Assembly: GCA_946406115.1 (NCBI GenBank)
Contig: OX291545.1
Location: 6,510,001-6,574,000 of the forward strand
Length of the DNA stretch: 64,000 nt
Direction of reading: 5' to 3'
From: Apoda limacodes
Lineage: Eukaryota > Arthropoda > Insecta > Lepidoptera > Limacodidae
Shown: one piece after another, positions 44,000 through 56,410 of the stretch
Layout: each line of letters opens with the position of its first letter
Numbering within the stretch: the first letter of the stretch is position 1
Position numbers and translations under genes: made by a program
The notes under the pieces: model-generated
Seen by the model: only the letters and a program-made list of their open reading frames with translations
What the model was told of the DNA's origin: nothing
Databases searched by the model: none

Positions 44000-46900
44000 A
44001 TATCTATTGCACGGCACTTTTGAATACTAGACTAGAAGAGAACAAAATATCAAATTAACTCAAAACTCATACAAATAAATTTAAAGTCAATAATCTCCGA
44101 AGTTCCCTCAATTTAACTTTATAAATATGTAACTAAGTCTTTAAGGAGGCTCTAAAGGGCGTATCAAAGTCATATTCTTTTTGGTCGTTTTAGGAGAAAA
44201 CAGATTTTTTAGGGCTAACTTTTGCCATCGTATAAAATTTTTATTTCTTATAAAAATAAGTTGTAATTGAAATATTAGCTCAACTTGTAAAATCTTACAT
44301 TTAACTGTAGCCAAAGTCATAAATATATAAAAATGAATGTTTCCCTTGGTCACACCAACATTCGAACGACGACTGAACCAAATTATATAATTATTTTTGT
44401 TGTGTTAGTTATTGTTGGGGCAAAACAACGTCAAGTTCAGAATAGACACGCCAGTTGTTTTAAAAAAGAGAAACAATGTTCGTGGGGTCAGCTAGTATAC
44501 GATATATGTTCTTTAACTTTTTTCTCGTGGTCGCGTAGAAAGTTACCTTCGTCGGAAACATACTCATATTACCATAGACATATACAACCTATCATCATTC
44601 ACTTAAATTTTTAAGTATCGATTGAGCAAACGTATGGTTACCGTAAGTGAACATTTTCTAAGGCTGGATTGCACCAAAACGTCTGTTAAAGTAATTGTCA
44701 AAAATAACTTTAACAATTACTATTACTATAACCGTTACAATTCAACAATTTGGGTTGCACCGCCTTACAAGTTGTCAATGCTATTGTTACGTGTTTTGCT
44801 AGGATGAACGACTTGAATCCATGCCTTTCGCAATGAATAAAAAAATATTGTACGAGGCTGCCAAAGCATAGCCAGAACATAACAGTCCTTGATGTGTATT
44901 ATTTATGAGTTAATGTAGATTGGCAGTAACCGTGAGAAAAGACAAGGATGGCGCGATATGTAACTAAGCTTGCATGAGTAGTGCAGCTATATTGTTAATA
45001 GGTTAGGTTCAGTTAAATTTTTGCGAGGGCAGCACACCGAGGGGTGCGTTTAATACATACCAAGCAAAAAATTTGAAAAAATCCACACAATTTTTTTTCT
45101 TTTTTTAATCCATACAAAAAATTTTTTTTTCAAAAAATCTAAATCAAAAAAAAATTTGGCCGCCGACTTCTGCATTCCATTTGGGTATAAGGGGATGCAT
45201 CTTCATTCATTAAAATCATTTTTACACAAAAATAACGAGGTGCAGAAAAATAAAAAATTACTGCAATGCTACCCAACAAACAATTTAGCGTTGGATATAG
45301 GTAATTTTGAAGCTAAGAGTATAACTGTTGATTTATAATGGATTCGGTTGTCACTGAAAGTTATAAAGTTCTCTTATGAAATAAGTTTAGCTCTATAGGT
45401 TGTATTAGAACTTTAAAAAGAAGTTAAATATTCTTTACAGTTACTTTAGTATCAGCGGCCGCTTATTTGTTTCGGCATGCAGCGTCAAAAGCTGTTTAAA
45501 GATCTTTATTAACTCCCTATAATTCTTATTACTATAAAACTGCTATATTAGAGTTTCTTATATATCATAAGGCTGTTGTTCAACTTCATTAACGTCATTG
45601 GTTCTGCAACGGAGTCAATTAGGAGTGTTGTAACACCAAACACTACATGCGTTGTATGACTTTTACATACAGCTTACGCCTGTAATACGAAAAACAATTT
45701 AATGATAGGTTAAATAGTTAAAGCAGTTTTGTACGATCCGAATATAAGGGTTATGGTGTAAGATAAACAAATAGTAATTATTTAATGACACCATTTAATG
45801 TTTCTAACGCTAAGTTTTTGTCGATAATCTAACCTTATCTGTAATCTAATCTAACATTATGAAAACATTTATCGCACTGAGCTAAAATTTGGGATTTCAC
45901 TACTTCGTAAAGAACCCTAATTTTAAGGTATATAGGAAAAGTAAAAGCCGGTATTTTACTTTCCGCTGCAGGTAGATGTCTTCGCTAAGTGCGTAGTTCC
46001 TCTCTTATGTCAACCAAAGATCGCATAATACTCTTGACTACCAGCGTTGTAACTTTTCGAGTGTCGTAATAGATTCAAGAAAAGTCTGCACCTTTAAGAT
46101 AAATATCGCCATTTTCAACCACTTTGTAAAAAAAACCTAAATATTTATTAATACAAAATCACTTTGAAATAACGTGGTACCTAATTTTTCCGAATTATTT
46201 TACATAGTTAAAACTGACCAACATTTGAAATTGAATGTCTAAAAACTATTTAAGGTTATTAGTACTTTTAGTTGTTTTACTTTTTTTTCCTTAAAATCAT
46301 ATTTTTTCTAAGGCGCCTCAAAATTGAGATGAGAAACATGATAGACAATCACATTTAACTTGCAAGCGCATTAATAATTTACTTTTTTACACTTCAAGAA
46401 CACTGTTAATCAATAATACTTACATTTCATGATGAAAATGTTGCAATGTCCGTAGATAAACAGTAGCACTTATTTCATATTTATAAAATAATGTAATTTT
46501 ATGACTTTAGAAGTTTTTACTATCTACTTTTGACCCCGAAAACGCTACAAATAAGTTATAAGGTATCAAAATACGGATCCAAGTTCCATTTGACACCATT
46601 ATAGATATAATAAACAACAAAAAGTTTCAATAAAGTTCATTATAAAGGTGCAATAAAGGTTCGAGCGGAAAACTGACAATCTTATAACACCTCTGATACA
46701 CTTCTACAAAAGGTTATATAGAACCACTATAAAGGGTCTATACAGGCTTTACCTGCTTTGCGCCAAAATCGAAGATATAAAGGTGTTATTTCATTCTATA
46801 ACACTCTTATAAATTATACTAGCGTATAATATACTCTTACTCTACTCCGTCGCCCTTTTGTTATCGTTATAGTTAGTTGGTGCAACCCAGCCTAAATATC

Positions 46901-47280
46901 TCAAACTGCCGGTTAGACTTAACAAATGTTTGATTTTAACTTTATTCTACAAGGCATGAATTTTAAAATGAAGTATGATTCATTTATACTTTATTATACA
47001 AATATACGTTTCAAATTGAAGTGAGCTTGTCTCCCATACCCTATAAAATCGTCTCCTTTCGGCAAAATATGATTTAATTTATCATAATAAATAAATAAAA
47101 TGTGCTCGAGAAGGGCAGGTTTCTTTTGCGCGCTACATCTGTTCCACAGAGTAAGGACATTTGGTCGAGCCTCCGTATCTAATTCTTACTCTGTGATTGC
47201 ACTATGGGTAGTGGCTTGTATTAGGTATTTTGCTATCTGACTATGCAGTTGACTTACTATTATTACAAGATCCCAGATCT
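44000..47280. other. Long stretch without a gene, repeat-rich
   Basis: No supported frame. AGGCTGGATTGCACCA at 44663 and TTGGGTTGCACCGCC at 44749, with TTGGTGCAACCCAGCCT inverted at 46877-46893, are ends of a dispersed lepidopteran element family. Simple A/T runs fill 45060-45150. The part 45460-46800 shares words with the possible element at 41.7-43.8 kb (CTACAAATAAGTTA, ACAGTATTTAAT-type) and may be a related decayed copy. Confidence 0.35.
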
Positions 47281-47282
47281 AA

Positions 47283-47862
47283 CTTATTTTCACATAGATG
47301 AAACCTCAGGTTCTCAGTAGTGTATTAGACACTACTGAGAACCTGAGGTTCTTAGAATACTTGCGTGCTCGTGGAGCTCCCTTTGTGACACCTGGGCAGG
47401 TACCAGGTAAGAATAGTAACTAAAAATAAGTGTTACTTAACTTAAATTTAAATAGCTGATTTTTATATATGTTTTGTAGAATATTATTCTAAAATAGTAT
47501 TTTAAGTTTCATACACTTTCCATAGGCCAAAACTTTTGTCAGACGCTTTAAAGCTCCACAAAAAAAATAATGTTCCCAGGGCGATCTGACATAATTTATT
47601 TTCACATAGATGAAACCTTAGGTTCTCAGTAGTGTCTAATGTACTTTGAATACCTGCGTGCTTGTGGAGCTCCCCTTGTGACACCTGGGCAGGTACCTGG
47701 TAAGAATAGTAACTAAAAATAAGTGTTACTAAACTTAAATTTAAATGGCTGATTTTTATATATTGTTTTGTAGAATATTATTCTAAAATAGTATTTTAAG
47801 TGTCAGACACTTTCCATGGGCCAAAACTTTTGTCAGACGATTTAAAGCTCCACAAAAAATAA
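47283..47862 (+). repeat. Tandem pair of about 300-bp units, one with a hairpin
   Basis: Two units (about 47285-47565 and 47592-47862) share TTTTCACATAGATGAAACCT, TGACACCTGGGCAGGTACC, GGTAAGAATAGTAACTAAAA and CCAAAACTTTTGTCAGACG. The first unit also carries a perfect inverted repeat, 22-bp arms 47302-47323 and 47329-47350 with a 5-nt loop, absent from the second. Each unit contains an acceptor-like CACATAG and a donor-like GGTAAGAAT around a roughly 100-bp GC-richer block, so it may derive from an exon. The source is not recognised. Confidence 0.75.
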
Positions 47863-48418
47863 ATGAACTTTACTTATTTTTACATGTCTGATTTTTAAAT
47901 ATGTTATTTAGGTAACTATTACAAAGTTATATTTCATTAGTCAGACAAATTGTAGTGGCCAAACATCCCCTTAACACAAAAATTATTCAGCCGAGAGAAT
48001 AAAAAAAAGCCCATCTAAAGAGACTTCCTCGCTTCCAATGTGGCTAATTATAAGACGCCTTCCTTTTCTTGTGGGAGCTTTAAGGCATGTTGTTAGGCCT
48101 TCGAGAAAGGCTTGTCGCGGCGTATGAATATTAATGTTGATCCAAGAGTTTTTAAAGTTTGTCAAAACCCTTACAGAAAACATTACATACACTACCTTGC
48201 TTTAATACTTTAATGTTGAAGTTCGTCTTATTTGAATAGAGATGCAAAAATATTGAATTGAAAGCAGTAAGTACTTTAAAGATATTCAAATATTTTACTC
48301 TGAGATGCATTTATATACTTCTACTACTAGACTGTATTTGTATACTTGCAAACAAACTCAGCACAATAAAGTTTACAGCAGCAGAAAAACTACACAACGT
48401 TACTGCAGATACGAGAGC

Positions 48419-49171
48419 TGATTGATAAGTTTCCGAAACAAAAAAGAAAAACTTTAAACAATTATTTAAAATAAATTTATTTCTCAACGTAGTTTCCTTC
48501 TACCTCGATGCATTTAGACTAGCGCTTCTCCAATGCCGTTACACCAGTATGATAAAATGTTTTCTCCAACCCCATAAAATACTCGGGTACGGCAACAATG
48601 ACTTCATCATTTGATGAAAATCTCTGGCCCCCTAACCATTTCTTCAGGTTTGGGAAAAAGTGCAAGTCTCACGAAGCCAGATCTGGGGAATAGGGTGGGT
48701 GCGGAAGTGATTTATGGAGTTTGGCAACTGCGACCATTGACGTGTGTACAGGTGCGTTGTCATGGTGGAACAAAACTCGGCCAAATGAGGTCGTTTCTTC
48801 TGGATTTTTTCACTTAATATTGTTTTTTCTTTTTGCAGATAATGTACTAAAATAATCCCTCGAGCATCCCAAAAAACAGTTGCCATCACTTTGCCGGCCG
48901 ACAAAACCGTTTTCGCTTTCTTCGGCCCAGGCTTTTTCGCTCTCAGGCCACTGCTTAGAGTTTCAGGAGTATAATGATGTATCCCGGTTTCATCTTCTGT
49001 AACATAATACGCCGCAAAAACTTGTTGATCTTGGATAAGCAACGCCAAACACTCCGATGAATCGTCCACTTAACGTTGCTTTTGGTCAGTGAGCAAACGC
49101 GGTACCTATCGCGCGCAAAGCTTTTTTGTGTATCTTTATTTGAGCTCGTCGTTTCAGCCACTTATCAATCA
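48419..49171 (-). pseudogene. mariner transposase, broken and shortened
   Basis: Remnant of a mariner (IS630-Tc1-mariner superfamily) element. On the minus strand, DDSSECLALLIQDQQVF and EDETGIHHYTPET hold the first catalytic Asp; VMATVFWDARGIILVHYL follows. After a frameshift near 48795, another frame reads HHDNAPVHTS (second Asp) and PHPPYSPDLA (third Asp of the D,34D triad). RFSSNDEVIVA-like sequence leads to the C-terminus. The N-terminal DNA-binding part is missing. TGATTGATAAGT at 48419 and ACTTATCAATCA ending at 49171 form inverted ends (18 of 21 match), so a deleted element may be bounded here. TA duplication is not seen. Confidence 0.87.
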
Positions 49172-49174
49172 CTT

Positions 49175-50655
49175 GCCAGCTCGGCTATCCATCTTTTCTC
49201 GGAATAAACTTGGAAAGTAAGACATTATAAAAATACAAAATTTCATACAAATTGTTAAATGTTGACTAAAAATAAAAAACAAAATGAATCTGACCACATT
49301 GCATAAATTTGACATGTCCAATTTATACTTCTCACAGTTTTTCAGTAATCTTTCGTTGTCCCTAATTTAAACAGCAACGACTTTTCGCCATGATTGTGAC
49401 TTTGTTTAAACCCTTTGAGCTCTGAGCTCCAAGCTACCAATAGGATTTAAACCACTAAAAGTAAAGTAGAGCCGAGATGAATATATAACTTCACTAAACG
49501 TTTTTAACAAACAAAAACATAATTATAATTTAAAACAAAAATGCAGTTAATACTCATCACAAAAACGAACGATTGCAACCAATATTGGTTACCTAAGGCG
49601 CAGGTGTGTAAATTGATATTGAATTTAGGTGATGCAACATACTTAAAACATACCAATGACCATAATGAATAAATTCGGCTCGTAAAATCAATCACAGTTT
49701 AAACCAGAGTTTACCTGAACTACGTATAATAAATGTATACCATGGTTGTAAGATCAAATGAAATATGTCGAAAGTTTACCTAAACTAAGGTTAATCTTTT
49801 GCATGTGGCAACATCTTGCATTTTATACATTTCATTCAGTCCCAAGTCATTCATAACATCAGTCTCGCGGGGCGGCTTCTCGTCGCAGGTAGCTGTTTTT
49901 TTTAGAGTTTTGATTGATCAAACTCGTAGGATATTTTCCCCGAGAGTTTTCAAGTTTTCTGACTGGGCCTTACAACCACTGTCATAATAAATTCAGGCAT
50001 ACAGCTGTTAATCATACTTACTTACATGGAATCCGTAACTCATTTACTATCAGATGGATCGTGGACCACCACATAATGTTGAAACTACGCACTAAGGCGT
50101 GTCTTTATCACACTTAGGGCATGTAATATCGGAAATTTTTTAATTCCGATATTGATATCCGATATTGGACTTCAATATCGGAATTTCGATACTAATATCG
50201 GAATCGCAAATTTTACTAATTATATTTATTAATACCAATTTCTTTTAATATTCACCGTAAGACACACAATATCGCGACTTTTAAGCGATTGTAGAATAAA
50301 ATAATTTTGAGTGAAAGCCTCAACAATTGTAGGTACGCCGTGCATAGGAAAAGGAGGCTTGATGGGCGCTGGCACAGTGCGAATTAAATGACGTTTTTCG
50401 ATGTGATGGGGAATTGACTGTCAGGGTTTTTAAGTTACCCGTTAAGGATTCTGATTTAGCTTAACAAGTGCTGTATGCAACATAACCAGGACCGTAGGAT
50501 TAATGTTCCTTGCGAAGCAGGAAAGAGCTCAGAAACACCTGCCGCTTGGCGGGCACCCATCCAGGTCCTGATCATGCACACCCGACGTTGCCTAATTTTT
50601 GATAGGCAAATTGCGACCGAGCTTCGAGCTACTTGAGTTTTTGAATAATTAAAGA
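49175..50655. other. Intergenic, no gene seen
   Basis: No supported frame. At 50118-50215 the word AATATCGGAA and its inverse TTCCGATATT recur six times or so, including a small hairpin (50128-50155), as in the ends of some dispersed elements. Confidence 0.4.
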
Positions 50656-50659
50656 AATA

Positions 50660-52020
50660 CATTTAAGAATCCTATTAAGTACGGAACCCTCGCTGAGCGA
50701 GTCACACTCGCACTTGATCGTTTTAATTTTTATTATTTATATTTAAATAACGAAATAATAACATTTGACAATACTATTGAGTTAAACGCTGCTGATACGG
50801 ATCACTTTGTTACCCGTCTGTCGGTCTGTAAAGACTGTTTTTGTTAGCAACGCGTGGAGATATCAACTTACCTAAGACGGTCCTTTGGAGCTCTTAAGTC
50901 AACGCAAAAGAAATACGGCCGTTTATATTGCATATTTTGACATTTGCAAATAAATCAAAACCTTACGTACGTAACGTAACGTACTTACTTCCCGTTGACA
51001 ATTGACGTAAAGCTAGTTTTTTTATACACGTAGTTGGAAAACAAGCTAACGGGCCCCCTAATGTTAAGCGGTCATCTCAGCCTATAGACGCTTTCAACAA
51101 CAGGGGCATTGCATTACGCATAAGCAATGAATAAAATGATTGCATATACTACCACCATTTGTATATTTTGCCACCCGAAAATCAATCAAAACCAATGAAA
51201 TTTGGCAATTTTCTAAGGTACAAATAAAAAAATCCAAAAAATGATAATTTGTAGTTATATCATATAAAAAAATATGTCTCAATTTGCACATTTTGACACT
51301 TGCGAGTAAATAAAACCTTGTGGGGTACTTTCCGTTGACCTAAAATTATGAAATTTGGCTTTAAATCTTGTTGTCTTACAACAAATAGAAAGAAAAATCC
51401 AAAAATACATCTTATTACATAAAAATATATTTGCCTGTCTATATTTTAAGACGCCTTTTCGCAGAAACACGTAAAGGTATCAAGTTGATATATTTACAAA
51501 CACTAAGGTCAAACATCCCTTGGAACTGTAAAAAGCCGAAAAAAAAAACTTTTGTATGCTAACTCTCTCTCTCTTGTGGAAAAATTAAACATTATTGAGA
51601 AAATTAAAAAGCCCACATGTATCGAAAAGATTTTGCTCTACAATTTTGCATTTTCTCTAAACTGCATAGTTTTGTATTTAAATGCGAAAAACTAAAAAAT
51701 AAATGCAAATGTAAGTATACCATATAAACCCTACCTCCCCTTTCAAGTAGCAAATGAAAATTTATGCTTATCAATTCAACACCTACAACTTGACACATGT
51801 TTCATTTAAGTACACATTTTTACTTATAATTCCTTTGGACTGTAAGTTATGTTGAAGTTTTTGTCCTTTTGTCAGATTTTCCGGGAAACTTACAACATAC
51901 TCGAATAAAAGGGCCAAAAATCTTCGATACTTGTTTCCTGTTTAGCGACCGAACAACCCACATAAAATTATGTACGGAACCCTTGGTGCGTGAGTCGGAC
52001 TCACACTAATCTGGTTTTTT
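50660..52020 (+). repeat. GGTTCCGTACC-type dispersed repeats, several decayed copies
   Basis: GTACGGAACCCTCGC, GAGCGAGTCACACTCGCAC (50680-50715), GGATCACTTTGTTACCCG and CTGTCGGTCTG (50800), AAGTCAACGCAAAAG and TTATATTGCATATTTTGACA (50895-50945). GTACGGAACCCTTGGTGCG lies at 51973-51991. A LINE tail interrupts at 51018. Related words recur at 51290-51345 and 51455-51540. No genes. Confidence 0.5.
51018..51125 (-). repeat. 5'-truncated tail of the AP-endonuclease LINE, old
   Basis: The plus strand shows AAACAAGCTAACGGGCCCCC, GTTAAGCGGTCATC and CCTATAGACGCTTTCAAC, a worn inverse of the tail family. Confidence 0.65.
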
Positions 52021-52442
52021 ATTAATTAAAGACATACGGAAAATATATATTGATTTGCGAAGCAAAAATAGTGTTTAGTATAGCGATTAAGATAGCTCTA
52101 AATTATATTATCTAAACATTTTTAAGGTATAGCTGCTAGATGTCATCTGCTGAACAAATGCTTACTCTTTGGATTTCCAAAACAAACCCAAAATTATGGT
52201 TTACCCAAAAAAGTTTACCACACTACAGCACCATGTTTTTTATTCGTGGCCCGACATTATGTTATTTTATTACAGTAAATGCTATTTCAGAGGTCTCGAA
52301 ATCACTTGGGATTTCAGTTTCGCATGAAATGTTTTACGCAAATATTATTTACGAAAAAAATAATGACCGCTTTAGCAAATAACAGGTATTTAATCTAGAT
52401 GTTACGAGCTACAATAATATTGCAATAATTTCTAGATCATAG

Positions 52443-52477
52443 TATATAAGCACTAACTTGTTCTTGTATTATATCAT
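52443..52477 (+). promoter_or_regulatory. Core promoter of cuticular protein gene 4
   Basis: TATATAAG at 52443-52450 and ATCAT at 52473-52477, start to start 30 bp. The context TATCATTAATT is shared with gene 5 at 57928-57938. The ATG lies 29 bp after the initiator A. Confidence 0.75.
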
Positions 52478-52504
52478 TAATTGAGCATATCATTAACAAA
52501 CGAC

Positions 52505-53247
52505 ATGGCAGTCAAAGTAAGTTCTTGAGGAATCACTCATTATTCATTTTCAAAGTTTTCTTTTTCATTACAACTTCCTTTTTTTTTCAGTTCGTCTTAG
52601 TGTTCACTTCTCTGGTGGCAGCAGCTCACAGCTCCGAGGTGCCACTGGCACATGCAGAACCCGAACTCACCAGTTTTGGGTACAGCGTAGCTGAACCCAG
52701 CACAGGCGACTTTAAGCATCAGGTTGAAACACGCGTCGCAAACACTGTGCGGGGACAGTACAGTCTACTGCAGCCTGACGGTCTTAAACGCATCGTCGAC
52801 TACTTCGCTGGCGATGATGGCTTCCATGCAATCGTGCGATACGAACCTATCGCTATTAGAGCACCTGTGGTTCCTTTACCATTTGTCCCCGAACCTGTTG
52901 TATCTACTCCTATTCTCGATGAACCTATTGTTTCCGAGCCTATATATGCTGAACCTGAAATCCGCACACCTGTAGTCCTTGAAGATGGTCCAGCCGTAGC
53001 GACAGCCCCGATATCGGTCGCTGAAGAATTACCATATACTGAAACTGTTGAAGCATCTGGCCATGCTTTCGCTCCATCTTCATATTCAGCCCCTGCCCCC
53101 ATTATAGTAGAGGACAGAGCTTCTTTAAGTGAAACGCTGCCCTCACTCCATGCTCCAGGTCCTGATGCTGTTCTCGTGCCAGGTCGCGCTTCCTTGCACC
53201 CTGCCTACTATCGTAATGTTCGTTCCTCACATCCCACTGCACATTAG
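52505..53247 (+). CDS. RR-2 cuticular protein 4 (two exons)
   Basis: Secreted cuticle protein of 222 residues. Exons are 52505-52516 (Met-Ala-Val-Lys) and 52591-53247, with a 74-bp phase-0 intron (GTAAGT donor, TTTTCAG acceptor). The signal peptide ends near AAAHS (about residue 18). The RR-2 chitin-binding domain is at about 31-90 ([49 protein letters not shown]). The long C-terminal half is Pro/Glu/Val-rich with repeated EP-V and EP-I pieces (VPEPVVSTPILDEP, VSEPIYAEPE) rather than the Ala/Pro repeats of genes 1-3. It ends LHPAYYRN and a short polar tail. AATAAA is at 53403-53408. The acidic tail sets genes 4 and 5 apart as a second subgroup of the cluster. Confidence 0.92.
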
Positions 53248-53409
53248 TTTTTATAAGATAAGTAATTGTACTGATTTAAATGTAAGTAATGCAAATTATA
53301 CTAAATTTAAGTGCCTTATGTAAATCTCGAAAAAAACGAGGCTTGAGTGCGCATTAAAATTTGTAATTGCATTTAATTTGTGTGTATATAAAATGTTGAA
53401 CAAATAAAT

Positions 53410-55130
53410 ATCGTATTAAAATATTTTCTTTTGTATATTCTTCTATATAATTTTGTATATAATATTTAAATCTTCAAAACAGGTAAAAGCCGTAGATTGT
53501 TTTTCATACAAATTGAAATCTACTTTGTATTTTGATTTTTAAAAAAAGAACAAAAAAATTAAATGCTCGCGGTTTTTGGTGTCATGATATTCTAATAAGG
53601 CATTATTTCTTTATAATGTTTTGAAGTTGCTCCATACAAGAAATTCCGGCACCTTTGAAAAAGATATAAAATAATAATAGCTTATCAAAATATTTTGAAA
53701 CCAAAAACGGCGGGCTCTTAAATTTTTGTCTTTTTTTTATTTATTTTTTTTAAAATAAAAAACTTCCTAAGGGGCCTTAAGGGTAAACGCCGCAGATTGT
53801 TTTCTTACAAAATAAATTTTGCTAAACTTACTTGTACTTTAAACTTTTAATTTCAGCACTTTTTCAAAATTCCTAATTTGATAAATACAAATTGAAAAAT
53901 CTAATGGGGGCGCCACTTTCACTTATGTTAGCCCTTTAAGTTTAATCTATCAAAAACAATGCAATAAACTTTGCTGATTCTCTGAGGGTATTTGGTCACT
54001 AGTGTCGTTGTAAGTTTACACAATTTTAATATGGCGACTGTAGTTTTGATTCTTGACCACCGGAACCGAAAAGTTGCACTATATGCATCGTTACGACGTG
54101 AGGAATGGTGCCCCGCAGAATAAAAAACATTACCGTAAAAACTTACGATTGGAACATAAAGTACGTTTACAATAAAGTATAATTTAATAATTTGGTAATA
54201 TTATAAATAGGTAACGTAAGTTTGTACGTAGGAGGCAATCTCTGAAACTACTAAGGCGACTTAAAAAAAATATACCAATAGTTATTATGGTCCTTAAGAG
54301 GGTGATATAGGCCAGAAAGCTAATTTCTGTAATACTAACGTTGTGTATGTAAATGGACGCCTTGATACTTTTTATAGTATGGGATTTAACGTTTTTACCG
54401 TTTTATAGTCACATTTTTTTAGTTTTTGCTACAACTTAGAGTCAATGCACTAGATAACAAGCTATTATAATTATTTTATGACCTATACCGTAGTGACGCG
54501 GTCTAGCCTATACCGCAGTCTTAAAAATAAATATCAGGCTGCTTTTACCCATACAAACGACATCCCCTGTTTCCTCTCTGGATTTTAGCATTAGACCTAT
54601 TATTTTTATATATGATAGATATACGCAGTCACTATGTCTGTATATTTGCTTTTTTAAAATACGTATAAATAACTGGGGCCCTCCAAAAATATCCAAAAAA
54701 TTTGCCTCTTCTTTTTTGACATTATCATACGTACGAATATGTATATATTTTTTAAGAAAACACAGCATACAGCCATAGAATAATTTATTAATTTCCAGGA
54801 TAACATGAAATTAACTTCTATACAATTGCTTTGAGATTTGGAGGAGAAAAGTGGGGAATACAAAACAGCTATTTGGATGATTGTGCCGAAGCGCAGTTGT
54901 CTCTATCGCACATCGGTTTCTTCTGTAATTCGACTTTAAAAACACAAAAAATTAAAAAATAGGCCCCTAAAGGAGGCCTATTGACAAAACGTTTAGCTAC
55001 ATGTATTGTTCCCGATTTCCCAAAATATAGACAAGTAAAGATAGGTAAAAAGAATCTATTGGTATGCTACGTTAAGGCAAAGAAACTGTAGCTTATTGTT
55101 CTATCAGTATTTCTGTTTTAGGAGCATTTA
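53410..55130. other. Intergenic, one dispersed repeat
   Basis: No gene. 53991-54083 is the second copy of the repeat at 29238-29334. The part 53480-53940 has internal echoes (AAAAGCCGTAGATTGTTTTT at 53486 against AAACGCCGCAGATTGTTTTC at 53786), so an approximately 300-bp decayed direct repeat is likely. Confidence 0.5.
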
Positions 55131-55199
55131 AGGGGCTTTGGGTTTTTTTTAATTTTTACTGATGATCGAACTCATAAGCTTTAGTTATAATTTTTAGAT

Positions 55200-55970
55200 T
55201 CAAGGCGAGTACTAAATCGCGTGCGTTAGGATATTGAAATAAACTTCCCTAAAACAAAATTAATGGTATTCCGACCCCACCAAAAACCACCACTACACAT
55301 CGATTTTAGTTTTAAGGACGTAAAACTAGACGTTGTAGACGAATTTACACTGCTCGGAATAAACTTAGACACTCATATATCAACTGCAAATCACACGTCA
55401 ATAAACTTAGATCAAAAATTTCTAAATTTACATATGCACTCCGCGAATTGAAAAAACCACTGACATGCAAACTGCTTTGGTCACTTACTACGCCTATGTT
55501 TATTCTTGGCTCAGCTATGGAATTATTCTTTGGGACAACAGTACTGACTCACCAATCCTATTTACCCCTCAGAAAAAAATAATTAGAATATTAGCCAATA
55601 TAAAAGAAACAGAAAGATGCAAAATCCATTTTAGGAAACACAAAATCTTCACTCTACCAAGCATATATTTTTTAGAAATATGTAAATTTGCCCGGAAATA
55701 CCCACAGCTGTACACAAAAAGAGAAGACACACAAACAAAATTTACTCTACGACAAAAAAAATATTGAACTTACCAACTTCTAAGTTAGCTATGCACAGTA
55801 CGGGCCCTCTTGCTATGTCAGTCAAATTATACAACCATCTCCTAGAAAATATCAAAGACGAAACCAAAAATACAGTATTTATAAACAAACTAAAACAAAT
55901 ATTGATAAATAAGGCCTATTAAACGATCAATGATTATATAAACGATAAAGATTTACTCTCAGCTAAATAA
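55200..55970 (+). mobile_element. Non-LTR retrotransposon E, C-terminal remnant
   Basis: INFPKTKLMVFRPHQKPP and DEFTLLGINLDT (55240-55370) are the post-active-site part of a LINE reverse transcriptase. YYAYVYSWLSYGIILWDNST, QKKIIRILANIKETERCK and FTLPSIYFLEICKFARK (55485-55700) are the C-terminal connection region. Stops at 55449 and elsewhere. The type fits Jockey/CR1-like LINEs. The active-site half is absent. Confidence 0.78.
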
Positions 55971-55996
55971 AACTTCCCTTTTAAACAATTCAGTAT

Positions 55997-56410
55997 ATGT
56001 TTAATAGCAAAATGTCAGATTTTTTACACGAGTTGAACAAAGTTGCTGTTATTCCGACAGTCTCAAACATTGCAACAGACTTTGTAAATTTCAAAATTTT
56101 TATTTGTACAGCACTGAGTTACTTGCAGCATCAAGTGGAATTATTGTTTCATGAAGTTGATGAGCAACAAATGAGAAGCAGACACAAGTACTTGTTGCTT
56201 CATGGTTTGTCAGAATCCAGAATTGAAGATCATTCAGTCGCCATGGTAAATTTTGTTCAAAATCATTTGAAGAGTCAAATAACTCGGAACCACTGATATC
56301 AGCCGTTCTCAACGTTTGGGACTTTCGACGAACAATAAACCCAGACCATTTTTGATAAAATTCCGGGATATAGCAGTTCGTAATAAAATAGATAAAAATG
56401 TTTTATAAAT
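55997..56410 (+). pseudogene. LINE ORF1-like protein fragment
   Basis: The frame MSDFLHELNKVAVIP, QHQVELLFHEVDEQQMRSRH, KYLLLHGLSES and VNFVQNHLK is typical of the coiled-coil plus RNA-binding start of ORF1 proteins of insect LINEs, which package element RNA. Near 56290 the frame shifts, and the continuation reads TDISRSQRLGL and PRPFLIKFRDIAVRNKI, the expected next part. The neighbouring fragment E may belong to another copy. Confidence 0.55.

Noticed and set aside
54508..54863. Overlapping minus-strand frames near 54.5-54.9 kb
   Set aside because: AT-rich, overlapping in two frames, without conserved motifs.
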